Assembly: GCA_016165875.1 (NCBI GenBank)
Contig: JABBOT010000002.1
Coordinates: forward strand, 38,901,868 to 38,965,867
Origin: Acanthopleura granulata
Taxonomy: Eukaryota; Mollusca; Polyplacophora; Chitonida; Chitonidae
Direction: 5' to 3'
Length of the DNA stretch: 64,000 bases
Below are positions 11,569-24,395 of this stretch, in pieces (the first letter of the stretch is position 1; the number at the start of each line of letters is the position of its first letter). The notes below the pieces were generated by a model. It searched no databases. It was not told the DNA's origin and saw only the letters and a program-made list of their open reading frames with translations. A program made the position numbers and the translations under genes.

Positions 11569-14526
11569 TGTAGGCTCTAACCGCTTATATGTAAACCTAT
11601 CACTCCCCCTTAATAACGAGTTTTCCCCGATTTTTTTAAAAGTTTTTTCTTTGTTTACACGAATTTTTTGGTTTTGCCGTATCATATGTGTCTGTCGACA
11701 TTACTGATATAACCCCGACATTTTGCTTATGTTATTCAATCGTTTTGACTACACTTTTTATGTTTGTTAACCTTTGTATAAAAAACTAAAGACATGTTAA
11801 AACTGTTGATATGGTGCGGCATGTATACGTTGTAACGGAAGATTCACTTCCAGGTTTTCCGATCTTAGAACTGCCTCTATATAACAATCGCAGGTAACAA
11901 GGAAATTTAAGGACAAATTTGTAACCTAGAGGAGGCAGATATGTAAAATATCGGTATCTTACTTTGTATTTCCAGTCGTAACACTGCCATCACGCCAAGT
12001 CCTCCAATTCAGACAGACACATTGGCGTGGATCTGGCGGTAATTTCGTGGCATAGTAATCATGGGCCGCGCAATTACACCACTGTAAGTTATTTGACCTC
12101 CCGAAGATTTGTGCAGCGAGACATAACGCTAGTCATTTCCGAACTCTTGAAGTAAGTTCTTGAATAAGACAACCACGCAATGTGTTATCGTTGGCGTTGT
12201 AAATTCGGGATCTTGTATAGGAAGTGCCATGGAAATCGTCACTGACAAACTTCCAACAGTGTAGGAATGCTATGTATATAAACCTTCGTTATGTAACATC
12301 TGTGCACTTGGCATGTGTCTCGATGCATTTGCACAGTGCACCATCAGCATTATTATAACTGGCCGAGTGTGCAGTGGATTTCTTTAGTGTTGACTATCAC
12401 ACTTTATTGTTTGTTTATATCTTAAATGGTTATATCTTAAGTGACGAAAGGTTACCTATTTACAGACACACCTGTCAGTCTGCAATGGTCACATATCAGC
12501 GTTTAATTTGGACAGGTAGTTTAAGGGTGTATAAAATTTTAAGCTGGAATTAGAGCTCCACACCAGTCAGATCCTGGTACAAAACCATTGCGCATTTAGT
12601 CCAAGACTAAAGCTTAAGTCTTACGACACAGTTGAACGACTATATATTGCAAAACCAATGCTATATTGAGACATGAAAACAACGTTAAACTTCCTTATCC
12701 GAGTGTAGCTGACTTCATGGCTACAAAGAAGAACAAAAAACATCCCGTGGAACCTGTACTGCGTAATGATTCTCGCAGTTATCAGAATATACCCAGTATG
12801 TATTTACTTGCCAAGGAGCCAGGCGTCAGGAGGAACACGAAGCTGGTGTAGCGGTTAGATGAGCGAAACAATTACACACTGGACAGCAGGAGAACTGTGT
12901 GTCATGGTTTCCGCAGACGGTGTGATAGCTGGGAATGACGGAATCGTGATATGGAAGCCCATTTCAGTGTCTGTGGGTTGAGGGTCATAGCTATGCACAT
13001 AGCGCACATTAGCATATTGAAAAACTTTGTACACCGATTTTTGTCATCGTGTATCGTTAGCGGTATAGATGTTCAGTCGTTAACCATGTACATATCTTTG
13101 TTTGAGACACAAAGTAAAGTTTCATCATCTCCCTGGGTTGTCCACACCAATACATAACACCTTCAATTAACATGACGCGGATGGTCATTTCATTTACACA
13201 CATAGGCACATTATGGAAAGCAGTCACAGTTTCATTGATTGGAGGATGGTGTCAACTGTTGTATTGTTTTATCCACCAATAATGTCAGGGTATTTCTAGA
13301 ACGAGAGTTTAGGCATTGAGTGTCAATATTGGCACAGTATACGATATTCGTAATGTCCGAGACGACATGACCGCCATCTCAACACAAGTTACTTTGTACA
13401 TAGTCACCTGTGATTTATTGGAAGGTATAGTGTCACCCTTAAATTGGACAGGTATAGGATAGACGAGGTTGTGTGCTGTGGAATTGTTGACATTGCCGTT
13501 TTCTTATCTATGCAGATTATTTGGGAAGCATTGCTTAGCCTATATATAATAGAAGTGTTTATTGTGTCCCACTTACAAATGTAGAGTCCTGCAAATTTAG
13601 ACAGTATGATTTTGTTGCTTCTGTCCCCGTTTGTGGCGTTATCCAATATTCAGACAGGGAATTGTGTGGTATTGTTTAAAATTTTTCTACCTCATCCCAG
13701 TATTTGTGTATGTGGGCATGATTGATTGTTGTAACTAGGGTGTTGTGTCTTCCTGTTCATGTCTCAACCGAATTATCCACATGTGAAGCACACCACCCAC
13801 TGTTCATGTTTTAACACACTACTGTATATAATTCTAAAGAAGAGAAATCTTGCAGCCCTTCATTGTTTGTTCCCCTAAACTGTTAGCCAAGAAGAAATCG
13901 TAAGCTCTGAGCCTTTAGCATCGATGGACCAACCCTAATGCCTGTTAATTGTTGGACATTTATATTGGTGTTCAGTATTACAGTAGCATTGGGCTCATTT
14001 TGTGAATGAGTTCATAGCGATGCGTCTCACACTCACCGAAGGTCTGTATTCATGTATTGTGCTGCAGTTAGGTCACCGTTTCAGTATATGCACTCGCTGC
14101 ACACACAATCTGAACTTGTGATTATCCGCCTGTTGTGCCCAAAATGATGGGAATATATCTGGTGTTGGAATACGTCAGCTTCCTGCTTCACATCCAGCAT
14201 TTTGTATTTGTTGCGCCAGAATTCGTGCTTCCACGAATATTTTATATGTATAAATCATCATTTGTGTGTTTTGGAATAGTTTAATTGGTAGCACTCATCT
14301 TTATTGTGTCACATCTGGGATCAGATCACACATATGTACACGCTCTTGTTATAGTTACACAGACTGTCTATTGACTGCTAGCCGGACATACTCTATGTGT
14401 AGGAAAACTGCAGGCGTAAGAGTTCAGCAGGTGGACAAAAATAGGCGCTTATTTCTGACTGTGTTTAGAATACATACACTGGGGTCAGAACGGGTGGAGT
14501 TATTACACACACAGTGTGTGCTACGG
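11569..14526. other. 3' flank and intergenic DNA, no gene recognised
   Basis: Presumably begins with the Ly6-like 3' UTR. I found no clean AATAAA soon after the stop. The remainder is AT-rich, with ORFs up to 87 codons and no domain. Confidence 0.5.
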
Positions 14527-14890
14527 TGACGTATACGATGACGTACATATGACGTCAGTCGGGACCAATTAGCCCGACTCCTGTATTGATCTATCTAACA
14601 CCACGTGTAGATAATAAATAGATCGCGTGAAAAAAAGTTTCTGAATTATTTAAAATCGCTCGATATTCTAGCGGTCGTGCGATTTGTCTTTTTTTTTCTC
14701 CGTCTTACGTTTGTCTAGCTAAGAAGTCAGGCGACTACATCGGGAGACTGTACATGGCAACCAACGTGTTAGCGTTGTTATAGGAAGACAATCACTGTTC
14801 GATATCCGGCAGTTGTGGCCATGGTCGTACGCGAAACCATAGTTTATACTGCAGTATATACGTAATCCATAATAGCAAGAACTTTACGGT
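14527..14890 (+). promoter_or_regulatory. CRE cluster with CCAAT box and downstream donor-like site
   Basis: TGACGT occurs at 14,527, 14,539 and 14,550, the last as a full palindromic TGACGTCA, with a CCAAT at 14,565-14,569. About 320 bp downstream, ACG|GTGAGTACG near 14,888 looks like a 5' splice donor. Together these resemble a promoter and noncoding first exon. No coding partner exon was identified, so the unit may be an enhancer, a noncoding RNA start or chance. Confidence 0.3.
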
Positions 14891-16325
14891 GAGTACGTGT
14901 AAGAACTTGACAGAATATGGCATTTCACATGAATTGATAGATTACTGGTATTTGTTCTGCATACATCTATCTGTACTGGTTAGCCTTACATAGACCCCTA
15001 TAAAGGTATATATATGTAGAATGTTATACTGCTGACAATTGAACCTATGTGGCCATGTTTGCTAGAATCAGGTCTTGTGAAAATAGGCCTACATATGTTT
15101 GGTTGAACGCATACAAACTGAAGTCGATTACATATGTATGGAGCCTTGTGCTCTTGCTGTGTCCAAGCTGCCCAGGGTCGTGCAATACTATGTATCCTGT
15201 GTGTCGCAAGCAACTATTTCCGTTACTATGTAGATTTAACCCGACAGTATACAGAACTAATTGTAGAGATTCACATAGCTGTAGACTTAGGAAATAATAC
15301 GATTTATGCACTAATCCTGTATATATACATATATTAAGGGATATAATAAATGTGATGGAACACTAAGATATATACACATGCATCATAACATTGAAATGTG
15401 TTTTATGGCGTAATGCACATAATGTGGTACCATTCAGTATACGCTGTTAAATTACATACTTTCCGCTGTATTACGCTGTGTATATGTGTACATATATTGC
15501 TATCCCTATACCAGAAACTATTCGTGCAAGGCTTTATTTGTGAACCCTGTGACATGTTGGTTTCTTTTTTTTGTTTTTTGTTTTTTTTTCTTTTTGGTAG
15601 TTTAAATCAGAATTCTAATTCACACAAATATAAATATGGCCTGTATAAACTCTTATAATGTTCAAATCCAGTTGCTCGGTTCGTGAACACAAATGAACCA
15701 TCCAGGGAAGGCAGAGGATAGTAGTGTTTGGTGTCGTTTCATAGGTAAGGGTAGTCAGCCATCGCGGTATTTTGAATACATTCTGTCTATCAAAAATATG
15801 ATATGCCTGTACATCAGTCCTAAGTTGTATGAGAATGCCCGGGAATTCCAGCATGCTAGGAAGCCTCTGGCTGGACTCTACCGTGTTTTCTCGGACGAGG
15901 AAGTAGACCATCGTGATCATTCCTCCGGCCACGGTTTTGGTGTGATGATTATTTTGTGTTTGTATCTGAATGTGTGTGGGCAAACTCACAATTGTTAGAC
16001 GTATATATACAGGTAGGTAAACGTTGTCAGTCACCGCTTTGTAATCCAGAGATTTTCCACCACACTTGTTTGAATAGAATAAAGTTTGTTGACCATAGCT
16101 GCGTGTTGGCCTTTTGTGTGTGTGATGGAGTGCAGAAAGCATAACCGCATGTATGTGTATGGTGTTACTGCGCAGAAACACAAAAGGAATGCTATAAGTA
16201 CTGGTAACGGCTTGTCTGGAAGGTAGCTTTTCCATGCGCAATTGCATACTACGTTTTCTTGTAGCAGACGAATGGCATATTACATTTGCAAGATGTATAC
16301 AGGTCTTCATAAAGGTATATAGCAG
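14891..16325. other. Intergenic sequence with a long orphan ORF
   Basis: On the minus strand an ORF of 231 codons (15,615-16,310) stays open in AT-rich DNA. The plus strand is also partly open over the same stretch (15,693-15,998). The translation has no recognisable domain, signal peptide or repeat, and is rich in Thr, His, Ile and Val. I do not call it as a gene. Confidence 0.35.
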
Positions 16326-16529
16326 TGAACACCAGACTACACAGCTTGGACACGAACTTCTTTAGGTGCGAAAGGTTCACCATGGAGCACTAATGGTGTG
16401 AAATCTTTAACGAAGAGGACATTACTATAAAGAGGAAACCTTTTCCCGCACAAGAGCAACTCGGGTCCAAGCTGAATGGGGAACCATTCCCAAGGAAATT
16501 CGGATCCAAGCTGTGTAGTCTGGTGTTCA
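16326..16529. repeat. 25-bp perfect inverted repeat (hairpin arms)
   Basis: The arm at 16,326-16,350, beginning TGAACACCAGACTACACAGC, recurs exactly as its reverse complement at 16,505-16,529, with about 154 bp between. It could be the ends of a small foldback element or an inverted duplication. An open frame on the minus strand (16,337-16,747, 136 codons) runs through it without a recognisable domain. Confidence 0.6.
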
Positions 16530-18245
16530 TTCCTGCATTCACAGTGACGTTTTGTGGGTAAATTGACGACGTATAACTGCTGCAGTGCCTGAGATCGAAT
16601 CGCCATTGGGCTGGAAAGTTTACCCCGTTGATGATTGTTCTCTTGCAATGGATGGGTAATACATGTACGTTGCCAGTTAGCCCACAAAAGGTCATCGGAG
16701 AGGTTTCCCATTGACGAAAAATGGTGTGAAAGCCATATGGTGTTCACGTTACTATAATTGAAAGGTTGAGTATACTAGAAGGACTGTCGGAGCAGCGTAT
16801 ATACAGTGCGTGAGCCAAACCTGTCAGCAAGTCGCCAGACCTTATCAAGGAAACTGGTCACAGTATATACACAGGGTGCCAAAAAAGTAACGCATCTTTT
16901 GAAGTTTCACCTTTAAACATCTAAAAGCTGATAATTAATTTATCTTTTTCAGTCAAAATAGACATAGAAAGTCATATTGTCAGTAATCATGATATAAATA
17001 ACGGAAAATCATTCGGCCATGACACCAGCCCAAAAGTGGACATTCATTGAAGACGTAGGTCACACCTGGTATCACCATGTAGTAACTATGCGTTTCTAAA
17101 TTCATTTCTTTTTTATGGGTCTAGTGGAGAAATTTCCGGAAGAAGTTTCATCGGAGTTCTCAGTGTCTCAGTCCGTTTAATGACACAAACCGTGTGTTGT
17201 GGTTCCTAATTATATATAGGTCTACCTTGCGGCAACTGAGCGCTTGGGTTAGTCATTAAAATGGTGGAAGTAAAGAAAAATGTGGAAATACCGGACTGGA
17301 CTTTAGTAAAAGCCGAAATACAGGGGGTGTTAGTTTATCTAGATGGACTCAGGGTATTATTTCAAAGTTCTGACATTCAGCGCAACCCTGAGTCCATCAA
17401 TCTTACTCCATAAAGTCGCCGCAGATCTCAGAACTCGAAGTCGATGGAGCTGCTTTCATTGAGGTCCGCGCTTGTGTCACGCATTTAACCATGACACCTT
17501 GGGTTACTGCCCAAGAATAACGGACAGGTACCTTGCTTATCACATTTACAACCTGTGCAAATTGCCAGGAAATGTCTCTCGCAGCTGGAGGGCATACAAG
17601 TATTGTCAGTCAAGAAGATTAAATGATCAAATTTGTCACACAGAATATAGTATTGTCATCTAAATGATAAACACAAGATATAGCAGAGCTGCAAAAGTGT
17701 GAAAATGATCCCTTTACAGTGATAAACTCAATGGTACAAGCGTTCTGTGTCATAAGAGCGGAAGAACAACAAGGCCATAGTACTTTTTATTTCCTAATCA
17801 GCTTGAGTAGGCGGCGGTTTGGCCACCCACAGCCGCCGAAAATGCGCCGCTTGCTGGCTACTGATGAACACCCGGACACATATAAGCCTTCGTTCCTTAG
17901 CAATCACATCCAAAATAAGCTTCATAAGCTGAATTAATGGGATAATGGGATAAGAACATATTTGACGTTATAAATATTACAAAATTGTACGTAGGTTATG
18001 CTACAAAATCCTACAAAATCTCACGTGCAATTTTTAGCCTTTCTATCTCTTTGCTTTCTGTTTCAGGGTAACTTTAACAGTGGTTCTGTGCATATTAGCG
18101 CCTGCAGGCATTTGTTTGCTATTATAGAATTTTAATGAGCATATTATTAAACAAATATCCTAAAACATTTGCAGCTTTGTTGGCAGTCTTAATTCTGCAT
18201 TGAAAGAATCGTGTTGCCCAGCTTCAGATGATTTTTAAATGTTTA
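16530..18245. other. No gene recognised
   Basis: AT-rich intergenic DNA. CAGGGTGCCAAAAAAGTAAC near 16,873 resembles the terminal motif of some mariner-like elements, but no matching inverted end was found. A GC-rich hairpin (GGCGGCGG...GCCGCCG) lies near 17,810-17,840. Confidence 0.45.
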
Positions 18246-18392
18246 GTGTTCCTTTATTTATTTATTCCATTGGTATTTTATGCCGTATTCAAAAATATTT
18301 CACTTATACGACGGCGGCCAGTATTATGGTGGGAGGAAACTGGGCAGAGCCAGGGGGAAACCCACGACCATCCGTTGCTGGATTTTCAGTAT
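18246..18392 (-). mobile_element. SINE family A fragment, 5'-truncated
   Basis: Minus-strand copy of the SINE body and tail only (GGTTTCC..TATTATGG, then the CCAATGG/AATAAATA end). The tRNA-like head is missing. This is the usual product of incomplete reverse transcription or later deletion. Confidence 0.75.
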
Positions 18393-19052
18393 AGTTTAGG
18401 TGTATATGCTTCTTGAAAATGCCCCTTCCTCATCCTCACATATGAAGTGTCTGATCCAAATGCAATTTTAACTTACGAAATATTACTGTTAGCTCTGATG
18501 TTGAATGATGAATCTGTAAAGTTTTTTTTTTAAATTTGATTTCGTTTCAATTGAGAATAATTTCTGAACACATGCATTTCATATGACTGTGTTACATTTG
18601 TTGATCAGTTGTTTTCTATGGGGTTTTGTGCATAACAATGAATTTTCATAACATTGAAGTTAACAGCTGAGTGAGTCTGTCAAGGTCTCAAGTCAGCTGA
18701 CAATCCTCAAACCACAATAAAGTGCAGCCAGTCTTCAGAATACATTTAGCTGATGCCCCTCACCATGTATGCCTACAAGCAGCAATGAGCCGAACATTTT
18801 CGCCAATACAAGCTTGACAAAAATTTATAATAACCATGTATTGCATTATGATGTGCTGCCTTGACCTCTTGCCACGTACGCCAGCGGAACAAATAATGAA
18901 GATATTATGGACTTAGTTGGTGCTCACAATAACCTAAATAGAAATGGTAAGGACTTAGTTGCAAAATTTTGTTAGGGAAATGTCTTCAGTCTTACAGTAT
19001 ATCACAATATGACGTTCTAGTGCAATGCATTCTCTTTAACCTGGTGTCATGA

Positions 19053-19089
19053 GCTGGGGGGTGGGGTGGGGTGGGGTGGGGTGGGGTAG
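19053..19089 (+). repeat. GGGGT tandem repeat (potential G-quadruplex)
   Basis: Six consecutive runs of four or more G separated by single T (GGGGTGGGGTGGGGTGGGGT), in otherwise AT-rich DNA. The spacing permits intramolecular G-quadruplex formation on the plus strand. Confidence 0.85.
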
Positions 19090-19582
19090 GAAAGATGAAC
19101 ATAAAATGGAGCAAGTTACTACTGCCGAGTCCCCGGACACAATAACAATTTGTGCGTGAAGAAGACTAACGAATTTTACTGGAAGACAGCTGACCACAAG
19201 CAGAAAAAAACTAGAAGAAGAGCAATAGACCCATTTCACAGCTATTGGGCTCTAGTTTTCTAAGGGAGAGTGTAAATGTTAAAACTGCCTTCACATGGGG
19301 CAATATCGTCTTTCAATCAACGAAAATGGTACAAGCGCTTTTACGTAGGCCGCCATCATTCGCACGACGCAACTTATTCAAAGTAATGTAGTGTATATAT
19401 ATAATCGATCGACGAGGATAACCACGAGGTCACAGGATCGAAGCTGATTTAACTGCTTTAAGTCTGGAGTTTTCTCGATCAGGTATAGGTCTAGCAGTAT
19501 GGTTAAGTGCGATCTATTTATCCAGGTTCATCCGATTGTAATATACTGTTGGATGCGGGGTAAAAGACACATCACATATATA

Positions 19583-20995
19583 CTGAACAAAAATATAAAT
19601 GCAAGACCCAATATTTGACAGAATTAACGGCGTTATCAAATTCCTTTCAATACGGTTTTTCACGAGAGCATAAAATGGACTCTTAGCAATACGTTTCCAT
19701 AACTGATGGAACTGGACAACCGATGGTAACTCTGAGACAGATTAGGAAACAGTGATGAGGCCAGTTTAGGAAATTCCACACTTCAGTACCGGGTATGTCC
19801 GCCGTTTGCCTGCTGCACTGCTACACATCGTCGACGCATAGATCTGATGAGATTGTGACTTGTAGCATGTTTTCCCACTCCTGTGTGAGGGCCAACTCCG
19901 CGATGACCACGCCAGTCGAGGACATCCCACAGGTGTTCAACTGGGGACAGATCAGGTGAATACGCTGGCCATTCGAGCACTTCAACGTTTTCGGCTTGTA
20001 GAAATGCTCTGCATACAGCGGCAACATGTGGACAGGCATTGCTGAATTGTTACCCCATGGCACTGGATACATGGGACGACTATTGGGCTATTACATTATT
20101 ACCGCCTTCAAGTTACCGTTGATGAAATTAAGTTGAATGCGATCGCCATGACTTATCCCCGCTCCCGCAATTATCCTTCCACCACCGTATTCCAACCTAC
20201 GCTCGACGGCGGGGTCAGCATGGCCCTCATCGTCCCGGCGCCAAACCTGCTGCCTGTAATCGGCTCTGTGTAGCTGAAAACCGGATTCATCCGAAAACAT
20301 AACGCGTCGTCATCGTGCCAAAGGCCAACGTTAACCCAGTATCGTCGACTGTGGCGTCGACCACGGGTAAAGTCTATATCCTGGAGTGGTCTACCGGCAC
20401 GCAAATGCGTTTCTCTGAGGCGATTCCAAACCGTTTGAGCGGAAATCCGCTTATAATAGAGCCCAACTGTTTCGTTAGCTGTGGCAGTGGCTGGCCTGAA
20501 GCGGTAGCGGAGGTGGAGGAGGCGAATATCGTGGCCTTGGTCGGATGTCGTTACACGTGGTCGGCGGGCATACGGGTGATTAGCTGTCGTGTCGAATTCT
20601 TCATGACGTCTTCTGCGACGATTAATCGTTGACATATTATCGTTAAGGGCTTTGGCGACAGCTCTAAGGATCTCGTTGGTTTTGTGGCATCTGTAGCATA
20701 GTGCCTTTTGATAGAACTTGAAATGTTCGGGTGGCCTTTTGTACATCTGACGGTAAGGAGTGCCAGGAAAGACTTTACAGATCACTGAATACTACAGATA
20801 GGGCATCACCTGTGAAAAGACTTGAAATGGTGAAAAGACTTGAAATCGACAACAATTTGGTTTTGCAAACTGAAATGTACACACGTGCAAGGGTTTTGCT
20901 CTTGACCATTCCCCGATACTATATTATCAAATATTACAGCATTAACTTGTGAAATATTGCAAAAACAATAGTGTTGCGTTTAAATTTTTGTTTAG
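19583..20995 (-). mobile_element. Degenerate Tc1/mariner-superfamily DNA transposon
   Basis: The left end CTGAACAAAAATATAAATGC (19,583) matches the reverse complement of the right end (about 20,974-20,995, CTAAACAAAAATTTAAACGC) with three differences over 22 bp. TA precedes the left end. On the right the nearest TA lies 2 bp out, so the duplication is eroded. The 1.41-kb span and a minus-strand transposase relic between the ends fit a Tc1-like element. Confidence 0.85.
19783..20785 (-). pseudogene. Tc1-type transposase pseudogene
   Basis: Minus-strand fragments in different frames follow the Tc1 transposase order. First come an HTH-like N-terminus and a GRPRVTT-like linker (PYARRPRVTTSDQ), then RISAQTVWNRLRE, then FSDESGFQLHRADYR with the first catalytic Asp. 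Next is the GISHGDRIQL segment, then the region of the second Asp, and finally WPAYSPDLSPVEHLWDVLD with the terminal acidic residue. At least two frameshifts break the frame. Where QxDNA is expected around 20,055 the frame reads a stop followed by FSNA, so the second catalytic Asp is lost. The copy cannot make active enzyme. Confidence 0.9.
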
Positions 20996-21600
20996 CCTAC
21001 ATTTGCTAACACACATGTATATCAGTAACTTAAGCGTTATTGTTTAGATCAAATATAGAAATGCATTCATGTCTATCCATCTGTATACATCAATTCAATG
21101 TATATACAAATAGTTGCTAATATATATATGTTAACATCTAAAAGTTGCCTCGAGGATAATTACATATATACGTTAGACGAACAATACATACATACATATA
21201 ACTACATATATAGATAAACAATCTTGATTTGTTTATTACTGTATTTGCAAGACAGGTAGGATCGGAATGCCTATTCCTAAATCTGTTGCCATTGAAAACT
21301 CCCCCCCCCCCTCAACACCACCTCACCCTCGGTGGAGTTAGTAAGTTTATACTGCACGGCACAACTATGGCTAAACGTTTACACTTCGATACTGCCGCCA
21401 TATCCCTCAGCATTTTCGCATACTAAAGGCATCTTTGACGGCAGTTTAAATGTGGATATGATTTTTAACCTACTGCGGCAAGCTTCCACGGTTTATATTT
21501 TATCATTTGAACAATGTTTTTAAAATAGTTTAAAATGCAAGTAACAAGCTGAAGGTTCCCGCCGAGAAGGATGTTTGAAGGGATTTATCGGGTTCACAGA
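20996..21600. other. No gene recognised
   Basis: AT-rich, with TATATA/CATACATA runs (about 21,120-21,210) and a C11-like run near 21,300. No coding evidence. Confidence 0.5.
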
Positions 21601-22260
21601 ATGGAGACAGATACATGGAATTTAGCAGTTGGCGACGGCAGTCTGAGGTGACGAAGAGCAACAGAATGCCATTACAACCGTCGTCTGAACCATGACAAAG
21701 CACCGCCCAGGTTTCAAAACTATCACTTTGATTTGTTTCAATTTTTGGGGTTCACAGCATGGATAAGTCGTCACGGCAGCCATCTTAGATCACGGATCGA
21801 ACGCAGCAAAAAGCAGTCAATACCATTGTCTGAACAATGACCATGTACACATGTTATTAAGTAATTCCTTGATTTCAGATAATATACCCTGTATTTTCAC
21901 CATATGTAAGCCCCAACACAGCGCGAACAAGATACAAACGAAAAAATAAACCGCCGACAGCAGCCATCTTGGGACTCCAAGATCATCGTCTGAACAACGA
22001 CAAGTTGCCCGATATATCGCCTTCACAACATGGGCAATTCATGGAAAATATGAATGAATGTTAACATGACAGAGGGTAAATATCTTGGATATCTTGGAGC
22101 TCAACAAAAGACAATTCCAAACATAGTCTCAACAATGAAAGGCCACGATCCACATTCTTAAAGCATATCCTTTATTTTGATTTCAATACATCACGTTCAG
22201 CGCATGGGTAGGTCACAACAGCCTAAAACAGTTCCAATCACTGTTTAAATAACGACGAGT
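21600..22260. repeat. Degenerate tandem repeat, period about 140-160 bp
   Basis: The word CGTCTGAACCATGAC (about 21,683) recurs in diverged form near 21,827, 21,988 and 22,126. Each copy has nearby GCAGCCATCTT and GATTTCA-like words. The spacing is irregular (144, 161, 138 bp), indicating an old array with indels. Confidence 0.55.
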
Positions 22261-22599
22261 TTTACAAGCTATGGCTTGAATTGGTTTTCAGATATCACGT
22301 TCGAAATGTAGATGGCATGGACGGTAGGACGGACAGGCGGGCGGAAGGGAGGATCAACAGCATCTCCACGTTCCAGTCCTGCTATTGTGGTTGAGAACGA
22401 AACGTATGATGAAATACACTATTCACATTATACAACTGTACACAGCCCATAACATACCCAAAACCTTTAGATTCCTATAGGATATAATCATTTCTGACGG
22501 GAAATAAAGCGTTGAGACAATTACTTAGTGCAGAATTGATAATTACATGTATCATTGACGAACATTTCACAAATGCACCTGGCGTGAAACAACGGCATC

Positions 22600-22761
22600 G
22601 GCAGTAAACCGGTTTAGTCAACGCTGCCTCCGATCGTATGTGTAAGAGATGTGAGTCATAGCGAAGACGAAATCAAACGACATTGGCAGTAAACTGGTTT
22701 AGTCAACGCTACCTACGGTCGTATGTGTAAGACATGCGAGTCACAGCGAGGATGAAATCAC
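22600..22761. repeat. 85-bp tandem duplication
   Basis: GGCAGTAAACCGGTTTAGTC at 22,600 recurs at 22,685 with one change, and similarity continues across the whole 85-bp unit. Two copies are visible. Confidence 0.85.
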
Positions 22762-23051
22762 TTCAATATAACGATAGCTTTGTGAAATAATGACACACTT
22801 ATATCGAGTAACATCTGTTTGCGGTGGCCAGTGTAATTGGTAAATCTGTAATAGGCCTACTCTACGGACGGGCAGCCTGACCTTGCAACGCCGACAGAAG
22901 CTTTATGTGCGGGTTTAAGTGGAAGATGCAGGTTTGCCATCATCGCTGATCGATCTACAGGGGCGCTTCCTAGAGTTGTGATTTACTGCCTATTCTGTAA
23001 CACTGGCAGTACTACGTGGCACCATGTCTCTGAGGCACGTGGTCAGGCCTC

Positions 23052-23100
23052 CAATGATGTGACGTAGTATTATGACGTCAGCCTAGGCAGGGTACGTCAC
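23052..23100. promoter_or_regulatory. Second CRE cluster with CCAAT
   Basis: CCAAT at about 23,051 is followed by TGACGT at 23,060, a palindromic TGACGTCA at 23,073-23,080 and an inverted ACGTCA at 23,094. This echoes the cluster at 14,527-14,569. No linked exon was identified. Confidence 0.25.
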
Positions 23101-24261
23101 AAGAAACACTATAACTACACCCAGGGCGTGAGATAAAGGCTGGCATATACACGGGCATGTAATCAAAAATGGCAAAAAGGACGCATTTCTTTGAAGGAAC
23201 TGCCAAAGCTCATTTAACTCATCATAGGGAATTAATTTATATTAAAAAAGTATAGTAGGTCTTGGAACTCGGTTGCCGGAGTGATCATAGTTTTATGTTG
23301 TAAGTAACAATTAAGCTATTCTGAAGGCGAGATCTTAGGGTTATCTAATATAGGTTATGATGTTGCAGCGGACCATTTCGTACATGTAATACACTTACAC
23401 TACATGTGCAAACTGTGACTGTGCCTAGCAGATGTTTAACTCAAAGATATAATGACTTTTTTGTTTGAATAGTTTTATTTCGAGCACACAATTATTTCCC
23501 TCAGTTAGTATATATTGGTGTGCGAATGTGGGCAAAACTCTAAGGCAGTCAATCCACTCCATCGGCAACCTGACAGACCTCCTGCTTCAAGGCCGCAGTT
23601 CAAGTTGTTGGTCCCACACTGGTTTCCTTGAAGTCACTGGTCACCGAGTGCACCTATAGTTCACATCAACATCCACTGTCCTCACCAATCACACCTCTAC
23701 AATATCACGGATGTATCCGACCAGAAAATCTAAGCATCGGATACGGCAGTGGCATTCAGCTCCGTAATTGTATGAATGGCTTTCCCCGCCAACTATATCT
23801 ATTTCGAAACATCTCTTGCACATCGATTTTGCATGAAATATTCACTTAAGAATGCCTCGAAGTAATTTTACTTCTTAAATGTCTTTTGATAAACCCCTCG
23901 TGTACACACTAAACAAAAACGTAATCATATTTGATTAGATGTATCCAATCCACTAACCTGGAGTTTCAAGTTCTTCGGGACCATACGGTTATCTGACTAC
24001 ATTAGTGGCCAAAATCCCCCAGCACGATCGATGGGGATGAAGACTCTATGAACTAACAGCTAGGGATAATGCGCAAACCACGTATAGGGTGCTTCAAAGG
24101 CCACCACACCCACGCGCGCGATATATGAAGACTTTCTATGAGATATTTTCAAGTAAAGGGAATGTAAGAATCGAAAAAGGCCTGCGTAAGCGAACCGTCA
24201 ACCATGATGGAAGTTCAGGGTCAATATAACCGCAACGGCAATACCAAAAGCCAAGCAACGC

Positions 24262-24395
24262 GCAGAAGGTCGTTGGTTTCCACCAGGCTCTGTCTGTTTT
24301 CCTCCCACCATAATGTTGACCGCAGTCGTATAAGTCAAATATTCTTGAGTACGGCGTAAAACACCAATCAAATAAATAAATAATTAAATAAATCG
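24262..24395 (+). mobile_element. SINE family A fragment, 5'-truncated
   Basis: Contains the GTTTTCCTCCCACCATAATG body, the TATTCTTGAGTACGGCG core and the AAATAAATAAATAATT tail. It lacks the tRNA-like head. Confidence 0.8.

Noticed and set aside
16873..16900. Mariner-like terminal motif CAGGGTGCCAAAAAAGTAAC
   Set aside because: No matching inverted end or transposase relic was found nearby.
20315..20632. 105-codon plus-strand ORF
   Set aside because: Antisense shadow of the Tc1 transposase relic.
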